Assembly (NCBI RefSeq): GCF_001612905.1
Contig: NZ_BDBI01000018.1
Span: 1-64,000 of the forward strand
From: Nocardia ignorata NBRC 108230
Lineage (GTDB): Bacteria > Actinomycetota > Actinomycetes > Mycobacteriales > Mycobacteriaceae
Length of the DNA: 64,000 nucleotides
Direction: 5' to 3'
In this document: piece after piece, positions 44,348 to 52,500 of the stretch
How the letters are laid out: the number at the start of each line of letters is the position of its first letter
Numbering within the stretch: position 1 is the stretch's first letter
Position numbers and translations under genes: made by a program
The notes under the pieces: model-generated
The model's input: only the letters and a program-made list of their open reading frames with translations
Told to the model about the DNA's origin: nothing
The model's database searches: none

Positions 44348-44709
44348 CACGCCCACCCCTGCGCCGCGGCCGGCGGCTGATTGATGCCGCGCCAGACTTG
44401 GTCGAGGGCTTCGGCCACGACGGTCCACTGCGCCCGGCGTTCGGCGAGGGCGGCGCGGCCCGCGTCGGTGATGAGGTAGTGCTTGCGGCGGCGACCGCTG
44501 TCGGACACGCGCCAGGCCGAGGACACGTAGCCGAGCCGTTCCAGCCGGTGCAGCAGGGGATAGAGCATGCCGTCGGTCCACTGCATGCGGCCGTTGGACA
44601 GCGTGTTCACCTGCTCGAGGATGGCGTAGCCGTAGGACTCGCCGTCGGCGAGTATCCCGAGTACGAGCGGCGTCGCCGAAGCCGCTACCAGGTCTTTGTC
44701 GATGCGCAC
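44347..44709 (-). CDS. PadR-family regulator
   Basis: A 120-residue winged-helix regulator (LGILADGESYGYAILEQV, DGMLYPLLHRLERLGYVSS, then RRKHYLITDAG). It starts at GTG 44709. The operator pair just upstream overlaps the expected promoter, so it represses its own operon. That operon contains the HAAS membrane protein gene at 43016. The inducer is not evident. Confidence 0.9.
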   Translation of the reverse strand: MRIDKDLVAASATPLVLGILADGESYGYAILEQVNTLSNGRMQWTDGMLYPLLHRLERLGYVSSAWRVSDSGRRRKHYLITDAGRAALAERRAQWTVVAEALDQVWRGINQPPAAAQGWA

Positions 44710-44717
44710 AGCACTCC

Positions 44718-44740
44718 CATACCTAGAACAGTTAGGTATG
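44718..44740. promoter_or_regulatory. PadR operator, perfect site
   Basis: CATACCTA-N7-TAGGTATG, an 8-bp perfect inverted repeat starting 9 bp before the padR start codon, over its promoter. It matches the A/T-rich, 23-bp form of PadR sites. Confidence 0.75.
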
Positions 44741-44742
44741 AC

Positions 44743-44761
44743 CCTAGCAGATCTAGGTATG
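44743..44761. promoter_or_regulatory. PadR operator, second half-perfect site
   Basis: The right half TAGGTATG (44754-44761) is identical to the perfect site. The left half keeps only CCTA (44743-44746) with the same 7-bp spacing. It is probably a weaker, cooperative site. Confidence 0.5.
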
Positions 44762-44775
44762 GGAGGCGGGGAACC

Positions 44776-45996
44776 TCAGCTCAGATGCACCGGCAGTGTC
44801 GCGTGACCGTTGGAGATGAAACTGGCCACCGAACCGAATTCCTCCGTGGCGCCGGCCAATCGGATTCCGGGAAAGCGTGCGAACAGAGCGGGCAGGGCGA
44901 TCTCGGCCTCGAGCCGGGCCAGCGGCGCGCCGAGGCAGCGGTGCACGCCGTAGCCGAATGCCAGGTGTTCCTTGTTCACCCGGGTGACATCGAAGTCGTC
45001 GGCGGTGTCACCGTGCAGGTTCGGGTCACGGCTCGCCCCGGCGTAGGAGGCGAGGATCGGGTCGCCCGCCGCGATGGTGACGCCCTCGAGCTGGATCTCC
45101 TCGACGGCGAACCGCAGCGGCAGATGCGCGACCGGCGCCTCGAAGCGCAGCGATTCCTCCACCACATCGGCCCAGGTGGCCTTGCCCTCGCCGACTGCCG
45201 CCAGCTGCTCGGGATGGGTGAGCAGGGAGTGCACCGCCTGATCGAGCAGGTTGACGGTGGTTTCGTGGCCCGCGCTGATCACCAGCAGCAAGGTGTCGAC
45301 GAGTTCCTGCTCGGTGAGCTGGGTGCCGTCGTCCTCGTCGCGGTGGGTGATGAGCAGGCTGGTCATGTCGTCGCCGGGGTTGGTGCGGCGGTAGGCGACC
45401 AACTCGCCGAGGATGCCGTACATGTTCATGTAGTTGGCCTGCGACTCCTCCGGGCTCAGCGAGGTGTCGAAGATGCCGTCGACGCACTTGCGCAGGCCCG
45501 CGTGCAGCGAATCCGGCACACCCATCAGCTCGGAGATCACCTGGATGGGCAGCGGGTAGGCGAAGCGTTCGCGCAGGTCGATCACCTCGCCTGCCGGGAC
45601 GGCGGCCAGCTCGTCCAGCAGACCTGCGGTGATTTTCTCGATCATCGGGCGCATCGCCACCGTGCGCCGATGGGTGAAGGCGGGTGCGACCAACTTGCGC
45701 AGGCGCGTGTGGTCGGCGCCGTAGGCGGTGAACATGTTGTTCACGGCCACCCAGAGGAACAGCGGCCAGTCCGGCGGCACCTCACCCGCGGCGAACGCGG
45801 GCCAGTGCTTGGTAGCGGACTTGGACACCCGTGGGTCGGCCAGCAGCTTCTTCAGCGTGGCGGCGTCGGTGACCGACCACGCCCGCACCGCACCCGGCAG
45901 CTCGACGAGCGTCACCGGCCCCCGTGCCCGAATCCGCGCGGATTCTCCCTGGATATCCGCGCCTGCGGGGTCCAGTACCAGTGCCACGTCGTCCAT
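44776..45996 (-). CDS. Cytochrome P450
   Basis: A 406-residue soluble P450. The I-helix oxygen motif is AGHETT (about 245), ExxR is ESLR (about 287), and the heme cysteine is in FGYGVHRCLGAPLAR (about 350). The sequence resembles bacterial CYP107/CYP105-type enzymes that hydroxylate macrolides, terpenes or xenobiotics. No ferredoxin or biosynthetic genes are adjacent, so the substrate is open. GAGGAG precedes the ATG. It is divergent from the lipoprotein gene at 46298. Confidence 0.92.
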   Translation of the reverse strand: MDDVALVLDPAGADIQGESARIRARGPVTLVELPGAVRAWSVTDAATLKKLLADPRVSKSATKHWPAFAAGEVPPDWPLFLWVAVNNMFTAYGADHTRLRKLVAPAFTHRRTVAMRPMIEKITAGLLDELAAVPAGEVIDLRERFAYPLPIQVISELMGVPDSLHAGLRKCVDGIFDTSLSPEESQANYMNMYGILGELVAYRRTNPGDDMTSLLITHRDEDDGTQLTEQELVDTLLLVISAGHETTVNLLDQAVHSLLTHPEQLAAVGEGKATWADVVEESLRFEAPVAHLPLRFAVEEIQLEGVTIAAGDPILASYAGASRDPNLHGDTADDFDVTRVNKEHLAFGYGVHRCLGAPLARLEAEIALPALFARFPGIRLAGATEEFGSVASFISNGHATLPVHLS

Positions 45997-46297
45997 TCAG
46001 GTCTCCTCATCGCTCGCACATCACACTGCTTGCGGGGCAAGCCTTTTCGGTACGAATGCCCCCGTTTCACGGTAACAGTGCCACCGATCGCGCGCCGATG
46101 CTTTCATTCGGTACCACTCGCCGGGAACTGCTCGGCGCGGATGTCGAATCGGCACGTCACAGCCGGTGGGACCGAGGGTGTGGATTTCGCACCCTAGGGC
46201 TGGGATTCGCATTTTTCGCCTAACGGGGTCGGCGAGAGTCTCGATGGAGTCGTTGTCCGCGCCGACAGCGTGCGGGGGACTCGGAATCGAGGAAATC
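45997..46297. other. Divergent gap between P450 and lipoprotein genes
   Basis: Three hundred bases with no supported gene. It holds the promoters of both genes. TTCGGTAC occurs twice (about 46050 and 46109) in related contexts and may be a regulator half-site, but no regulator is adjacent. An in-frame extension of the lipoprotein to 46166 is rejected. Confidence 0.4.
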
Positions 46298-46978
46298 ATG
46301 AAGAACGCAGTTCGGATGAGTGCGCTGATCGCGGTGGCGGCGGGGATGGTCGCGGGCTGCACCGGGGACGACGGGGGCACTGCCCGCCCGGCGACCTCGG
46401 TGACCGCCACGTCTTCGGTTCCGGTGGAACCTCCTGTGGAGCGAACCATTTCACCGTCGCCGGGCACGCCGTCGCCGGGGAGGCCGTCGGTTGAGGTGCC
46501 GCCGGTGATCGACTCACCGGTGCCGTCGGATCCGGAGCCGCCGGTGGTCACGCCGCCCGCCGACGACATCAGCGGGCCGGATCGGTGCGTCGACCCGGGC
46601 TCTGGCGGTGTGCGCAAAGCGCTCGCCGGGCTCGGTGACGGCTGGGCCGCCTCGCAGGCCTCGGAGGACCGGCCGGGCAGCTGTGGTCAGCTGCTGTGGG
46701 TGCGCGCCGTCGGTGGGAATTCGGCGGGTTCACCGATTCACATCCTGTTCTTCCACGACGGAAAGTACCTGGGCACAGCGACTTCCGAGGCCTACGCGTT
46801 CACCTATGTCGCCGGGGCGAGTGGCAACTCGGTGACCGTGAATTACAAGTGGCTCGTCGGTGACGAACCGTTCGCGGCGCCGCAGGGTGGCCCGGCGGCG
46901 ATCACCTACAGCTGGACCGGTTCCGGTGTGGCGATGAGCGGTCCGTTGCCGAGCGAGGTCACCCAGCCGCATCGCTGA
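46298..46978 (+). CDS. LppP/LprE-family lipoprotein
   Basis: A 226-residue lipoprotein: short signal MKNAVRMSALIAVAAGMVAG with lipobox cysteine (VAGC) near residue 21. A 70-residue proline/serine/threonine-rich linker (PSPGTPSPGRPSVEVPPV) follows, and then a compact domain with RCVDPGSGGVRKALAGL, GWAASQASEDRPGSCGQLLW and HILFFHDGKYLGTATSEAY. That domain pattern is the LppP/LprE family of mycobacterial surface lipoproteins, whose role is unclear (LprE is linked to survival in macrophages). GAGGAAATC is the ribosome site. Confidence 0.82.
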   Translation: MKNAVRMSALIAVAAGMVAGCTGDDGGTARPATSVTATSSVPVEPPVERTISPSPGTPSPGRPSVEVPPVIDSPVPSDPEPPVVTPPADDISGPDRCVDPGSGGVRKALAGLGDGWAASQASEDRPGSCGQLLWVRAVGGNSAGSPIHILFFHDGKYLGTATSEAYAFTYVAGASGNSVTVNYKWLVGDEPFAAPQGGPAAITYSWTGSGVAMSGPLPSEVTQPHR

Positions 46979-46982
46979 CAGT

Positions 46983-48110
46983 TCAGGCGGGCTCCGGGTG
47001 GAGCACCAGAACGGTGATCTCGCTGGGTGCGAACACCCGCAGCGGCGGTCCCCAGAACCCGGTGCCACGGCTGGTGTAGAGCTGGGTGTTGTTCGCGTGC
47101 CTGCTCAGCCCGGCCACGACCGGCTGGTCCAGTCGCACCAGGTAGTGGAACGGCCAGATCTGACCGCCGTGGGTGTGACCGGAGATCTGCAGTGCCACTC
47201 CGGCCGCGACGGCATCGGCGATCTGCTTGGGCTGGTGGGCCAGCAGCACCACCGGCAGGTCGGGGTCGGCACCGGTCAGGGCTGCGGGCAGATCGGGGCC
47301 GTGACCGGGAAGTCCGCGCCCGGTCGGGTCGTCTATTCCGGCGATGACCAGGCGGTCACCGTCGCGGGTGAGGGTGCGGTGTTCGTTGTGCAGTGGCTGC
47401 CAGCCGAGGGCGGCCATGTAGTCGATCCAGCCCTGCGCGTCGCCGAAGTACTCGTGATTGCCGGTGATGTAGAAGCGGCCGAGCGGTGCGACGACCTTGC
47501 CGAGCGGGTCGACCTGGGTCTGGCGTTTCTCGACCGAGCCGTCGGCGAGATCACCGGCGTGGCAGGCGATATCGGGTTCGAGGCCGTTCACCACGTCGAC
47601 CACTTTCTCCGACCAGCGCACGCGGTTCAGCGCGGCGTAGTGGGTGTCGGTGACGACAACCATCCGCAAGCCGTCGAGGCCGGGGGCGAGGCCGCGGATG
47701 GCCACGTCGACCGTGCGCACGCGCGGCACCCGGCGTGCTTCGTACACGCCCCAGCCGGTGAGGGCGAGCGCGGTGATCGCCACCCCGGCAGCGACCGGGC
47801 GGGCGGGGTCGTCGACACCGATCACCGTCAGTGCGCCGCGGACGAACACGCCGATGACCGACCAGGCGAAGAACACCCAGGACACCCCGAGCAGGGCGTC
47901 GCCGACGATCACCGCCGGGTCGGATTGGGCCGGGCCGTGCCCGAGGAACATCGCCACCGGCAGGCAGGCGAACAGGACCGCGACGACGGCGGTCCCGATC
48001 CAGAACAGCGTTCCGGTACCGCCGGTGGGTGCCCAGACCAGGGTCCACCAGGGCAGGGCCAGCAGCAAGGCTGGGATCAGCATGAACATCAGGCGTACAG
48101 CGAGCTTCAC
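46983..48110 (-). CDS. Membrane-anchored metallophosphoesterase
   Basis: A 375-residue protein. The first 150 residues contain four or five hydrophobic helices, then a calcineurin-like phosphoesterase with TDTHYAALN, GDLADGS, GNHEYF and SGHTHGGQIWPFHY. The site lies on the side facing the cytoplasm or cell wall, depending on topology. Relatives include UDP-diacylglucosamine-type and YkuE-type hydrolases of lipids and nucleotides. The start is GTG 48110, chosen because upstream residues are basic and not conserved; ATG 48089 is possible. It overlaps no gene and ends 5 bp after the convergent lipoprotein gene. Confidence 0.82.
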   Translation of the reverse strand: MKLAVRLMFMLIPALLLALPWWTLVWAPTGGTGTLFWIGTAVVAVLFACLPVAMFLGHGPAQSDPAVIVGDALLGVSWVFFAWSVIGVFVRGALTVIGVDDPARPVAAGVAITALALTGWGVYEARRVPRVRTVDVAIRGLAPGLDGLRMVVVTDTHYAALNRVRWSEKVVDVVNGLEPDIACHAGDLADGSVEKRQTQVDPLGKVVAPLGRFYITGNHEYFGDAQGWIDYMAALGWQPLHNEHRTLTRDGDRLVIAGIDDPTGRGLPGHGPDLPAALTGADPDLPVVLLAHQPKQIADAVAAGVALQISGHTHGGQIWPFHYLVRLDQPVVAGLSRHANNTQLYTSRGTGFWGPPLRVFAPSEITVLVLHPEPA

Positions 48111-48343
48111 GGGGTCCCGTTCTGCAGGGGCCGCCGGGGTCGCGGCACGAATTTCCCCACCAGCGTAGCGTCCGGATCCCCGCCGGCGCCGGGCCGAAAG
48201 CCCAGGCCGGTGAAGGTGGCTGCGTCGCACCGTAATTCGGTATGTGCCGGTGGCAGCCGGGCGCGCTATGCTGCGCGGCAGGACATCGCCGTGGGGGCGG
48301 GTCGTGTGGGGAGCGGCGTGGCCGCGTCAGCGAAAGGTCGATC

Positions 48344-49486
48344 ATGCGTGGCGTAAACGGGGGAGGGGCGCCTGCGCGCCGATCCGGGCGGGTCCGGCGG
48401 ACCCTGATCGGGGTCACGGCGGCGGTGTTGCTGCCGTTCGGGACGGTGGTTCCGGCGGGTGCCGATGCCGATCCGAACGCGATCGACTTCGCGGTCGAGT
48501 CGTCGATGGGCACCATCAACACGCGCATCGTGCGTGCGGCCGACGGCAACACCGACCGGGTGGTGTACCTGCTCGACGGTGAACGCGCCGAAAACGACCT
48601 CAACGGCTGGGAGAAGCACACCTCCATCCCGGCGCAGATGGCGAAGTTCAACATCAATGTGGTGATGCCGGTCGGCGGGCAGTCCAGCTTCTACGCCGAC
48701 TGGGAGCAGCCGAGCAGCTTCAACGGGGTGAACCCCGACGGGTCGATGCTGCCGAGCGCCGACTCCGGTTCGGCCATCGGCGGCTGGGAGGACACCCAGG
48801 GCAAAACCACCGCCTACCAGTGGGAAACCTTCATCACCAAGACGCTGCCCGAGGCCTTGAAGTCGCGGTTGGGATTCAGTTCCACGCGTAACGGTGTGCT
48901 CGGGCTGTCCAGTGGTGGCAGTGCGGCGCTGTTGATGGCGGCCTACTACCCGGAGCAGTTCAGCTATGCGGCATCGCTGTCGGGGTACCTGCACATGTCG
49001 ATGCCCGGTATGCGGGAGGCGCTCGGTGCGGCCATGATCGCCAGCGGCGGGTACAACATCGAGGCGATGGCGCCCGCGGGCAGCGAGAAGTGGCGGCGGA
49101 TGGACCCCTACGGCTTCGCCGAGAAGCTGATCGCGAACAACACCCGCCTCTACATCTCCGCCGGTAGCGCCAAGCCCGCCGATCAGGATCTGTCGTCCAT
49201 CGACGCGATCACCCAGGGCATGCCGCTGGAAGCGATCGCCCTCGCCAACACCCGTTCATTCGAAAAGCGCCTCACCGCACTGGGTTACACCAACGTCAGC
49301 TACGACTTCCCCGACATCGGCATCCACAACTGGGGCACCTGGGAGCAGGTGGCGATCCGTTTGATGCCGGACATGGCACCCCACATCGGCAAGCCCCTGC
49401 CCGCCGGCGCCAAGCCACCCGCCGCTGCCGCGCCCCCGGGCGCTCCCGGTGCGGAGCCGCCGGCCGGTGGTGCACCGCCGAAGTAG
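48344..49486 (+). CDS. Mycolyltransferase (antigen 85 family)
   Basis: A 380-residue secreted esterase of the Ag85 fold. A signal peptide (residues 1-42, RRTLIGVTAAVLLPFGTVVP core, cut after AGA) precedes the alpha/beta hydrolase. The fold shows GWEKHTSIPAQMAKFNINVV and MPVGGQSSFYADW, the nucleophile Ser189 in GLSSGGSAAL, and the catalytic His in DIGIHNWGTWEQ. It transfers mycolic acids from trehalose monomycolate to trehalose or arabinogalactan. The C-terminal 30 residues are an Ala/Pro/Gly-rich tail. GAAAGGTCGATC precedes the ATG. It converges on emb across a shared hairpin. Confidence 0.93.
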   Translation: MRGVNGGGAPARRSGRVRRTLIGVTAAVLLPFGTVVPAGADADPNAIDFAVESSMGTINTRIVRAADGNTDRVVYLLDGERAENDLNGWEKHTSIPAQMAKFNINVVMPVGGQSSFYADWEQPSSFNGVNPDGSMLPSADSGSAIGGWEDTQGKTTAYQWETFITKTLPEALKSRLGFSSTRNGVLGLSSGGSAALLMAAYYPEQFSYAASLSGYLHMSMPGMREALGAAMIASGGYNIEAMAPAGSEKWRRMDPYGFAEKLIANNTRLYISAGSAKPADQDLSSIDAITQGMPLEAIALANTRSFEKRLTALGYTNVSYDFPDIGIHNWGTWEQVAIRLMPDMAPHIGKPLPAGAKPPAAAAPPGAPGAEPPAGGAPPK

Positions 49487-49502
49487 TTTCTCCCACAACC
49501 CG

Positions 49503-49532
49503 ACCGCCGCTGCCCTTCTGGACAGCGGCGGT
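49503..49532. terminator. Bidirectional terminator between mycolyltransferase and emb
   Basis: ACCGCCGCTG (49503-49512) pairs with CAGCGGCGGT (49523-49532) over a 10-nt loop, placed in the 73-bp gap between the two convergent stops. Confidence 0.65.
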
Positions 49533-49559
49533 TGCCGTTTCGGCTGGTCGCGCTTGTGG

Positions 49560-52500
49560 TCAGTTGGTTCTGATCGGTGCGGCGGTCGACCAGCCCCAGG
49601 TGGGTTCGGTGTCGATGGTGATCTCGGCGGGGGGAGCGGTGATCAGGCGGGTGAGGCGTTGGAGTTCGCCCCAGTCGCGGGTCCAGTCGTCGGCCAGGTA
49701 GGACGGGATGGTTTGCGACCGCATGAGCATGCCGGTCCAGCCGAGGGGGCCGCCGCCGGTGTCGCCCTGCCAGGTTTCGGAGACCTGGGCGTTGAGTTTG
49801 TCGGGGAGGATGCGCCAGATCGGCATCTCCGCCACGCCTGCTCGATGATCGAAGGGGCGCTGGCATGGGAAGGCCAGGCCCACATGCCAATCCGCGAGTA
49901 CCGGGTTCTCTTCGCCGACCATCGTGTTCAGCGTTGTCAATTTCGGCAGGCGTGGTGGGGTGAGTGCCACCCACTGCATCGGATCGGGGTCCCCCTCCGT
50001 GATGAGGCGAACAGCGTTGGTGCCCAATGGAATTCCATCCAGAGAGACTGGAAGATTCCGCCACCCCGGTGCGCCACCCACACTCGGCGGGGTTGCCTCG
50101 CCCAACAGTGAGAACGTTCCCCCGGCCTCCCGGCCGAACTCCACGCGGAGCCGCTGTCCCGGCATCGGCGCCCCATCAGGCCCCACTCCTTCGATGCGTC
50201 CGGCAACGGTGAGGATCAACACCCGATAAGCCGGATCACGCTGCACCGCTGCCAGATCCATCCGGAACCACTGGGTGACCAACTTGCTGGCGCGAGGCGC
50301 ACCCACGGCGTAACTTCCGAGCACCGGCGTCCGCTCCGGAGCAAGCCCGAACGGAAGCGCCACGGTACTCCCGTTGACACCGGCTGGTGCGCCATTGCCA
50401 GGTCCTGCGGCAGCGCTTGGCCCATCGCTCGGCCCGCCGGGAGCGCCCGCCGGGCCGCCGTTCGCCCCGCGCGGTGTTTCGTTGCCACTCGGCTGCCCAC
50501 CGGGGAAGGCGCCATTCTGTCCGCCGGGTGCGGCGCCGGTCGGCCCAGAGCTGCTGGGCCCTGGGCCGCCACCAGGCGCGCTGCTGGGTGCTGGACTTCC
50601 AGGTGCTGGGCCGCTGGGGCCGCCACCGGGTCCTCCTCCGCTGGGGCTTCCTTGCGGAGGACCGGCCGTGGCTCCAATCGGCCCGGCGGGCGCGCTCCCA
50701 CTCGGGCCGCCGCTGCTGGGCCCTGCGCCGGCACCGGGTGCCGAACCACCTGGCGCTGGACCGGTCGCCGCACCATTCGGGCCGCTGGGGGCGGCACCAG
50801 TTGGACCGCCGGGTGCGGCGCCACTCTGGCCGGCGCTGGGGGGACCTGCGCTGCCACTGGGCGCTGGGCCGCCTGGGGCGCCAGGTCCTCCACCGCCGGG
50901 TCCACGTTGTGGAGAACCAGCTGCCTCGCCATTCGGACCGCTCGGTGCGCCGCCGGGGCCGCTACCTGGCCCTCCACCGCCGGGGCCGGAGCCGGAGGGT
51001 GGTGCGGACGACTGGCCGGGGCCGGGGTCCGGGGCGAGGCTGCCCACGCCGTTCGGGGTGAAGCCGGTGTTCTCGGCGGCGAGGCTGTCGGCGATGGTGC
51101 CGGTGTAGGGGGTGAGCAGAGAGTCCGCGGTGTTGGTTTCGACCAAGACGTCGTCGGCCATGGCGCAGGGGTTGCCGCCGAGCGCGCGCAGGTTGGACAG
51201 GCCGACCGAGTAGGCGGGGTACTGCGAGACCGCCGCCGAGGCAAGCGAACCCACCTCGAAGAGCACCAGCGCTGCCGCAACGAGGGTCAGCGGCGCGACC
51301 GGGGCAATCTTGAAACGACCAGCCGCAGAACCCTTCCCAGCAAACGGCAACCTTCTGTCGGTCTCCGTTGCTCGAGGCTCACCGTCGTTCTCGTCGTCGA
51401 GAAGTGGTGCGCCATGCTTGTCGACCACTGGGTTGTCGCGCTCGGATATGCGCGGATAGTCCACCGCCTGCTGGCCGTCATGCTCGGGTGACAGCGAATG
51501 GTCGTCGCGCTGGGAATCGGCAGGGGCGTTGTCGTGTTCGGCGGAGTCTCGCCGGGTCTCGCACTCCGAGGTGCGCGGTTGGCTGTGGTGGTCGCCAGCG
51601 GGTGTCTGGGTGCCGCCCTCGCGCGGGCGGGGTTCGCGGTAGTACTGGTACAGCGCGAGGAGGAGGGTTGCGGCGGTGGCGGTCAGGGCGAGGGTGGACA
51701 GGCTTACGCTGCCGAGGGTGGGGGCGCGGTCGGGCCAGGGGACGCCGTAGCCGGAGACGTACCACCAGCCGTTGGAGCCGGTGAGGCTTACCGCGAGGAG
51801 GAACAGGACCGCTGCGGTGAAGAGAGTGCGGACGTAAGTGGCGTGAATGAGCCTGCGGTTCAAGGCGACTGCGGTGACGGCGGCGAGGGCGGCGGCCAGG
51901 CCCGCGTACACGCCGAAGTGGTGGGTCCACTTGGTGGGGGTGAACATCATCAGCAGTAGTGCCATGAAAACCACTGCGAGCAGGCGGGTTACCGGTCCGC
52001 GGGCGGTGCGGGGGACGCGCCCGTGGCGCAAGGTGGTGAGGACGCCGATGATCAGGCACAGCAGCATGGCGAGGATGCCGAAGCGGCGGGCGAGGGAACC
52101 GTCGGGGTTCACCGACAGCAGGGTGTCCCAGCGGGTGCGTTCCTCGAACCAGGACATGTCGGGGCCGACGAGCTGGCGGACGCGGGTGGCTTCGAGAACG
52201 GTCGCCAGGGTCTGGTCGGCGAAGACCACAACCAGAACGAGTGTTCCGGCGGCGGCGATCGGTGCGAGCAGGGTCGCGTATCCGCTCGGAGTGGAGCCGG
52301 AGCGGGCGACGATGGTGCGTATAACCGGACGTGAAGCGGCCAGAAGCGCTGCCGTGCAGATCAATCCGGTGGGACCGGCGGCCAATGAGAATGCCGCGAC
52401 GAGCACGGCGACGGCGGCCGGCATCAGACGCCGGGTCGCGACTGCGCGCTCCATAGAGCACCAGGTGACCAGTGCCCCGACGGCGATCAAGGGTTCCGGA

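Noticed and set aside
43016..44581. A 521-residue version of the HAAS protein starting at 44581
   Set aside because: The extra N terminus overlaps padR in another frame and is arginine/proline-rich shadow sequence; the ATG at 44347 couples to padR.
50374..51108. A 244-codon open frame opposite the Emb low-complexity region, collagen-like
   Set aside because: It is the mirror of the GGP/GPS repeat of emb; no ribosome site and no start with signal.
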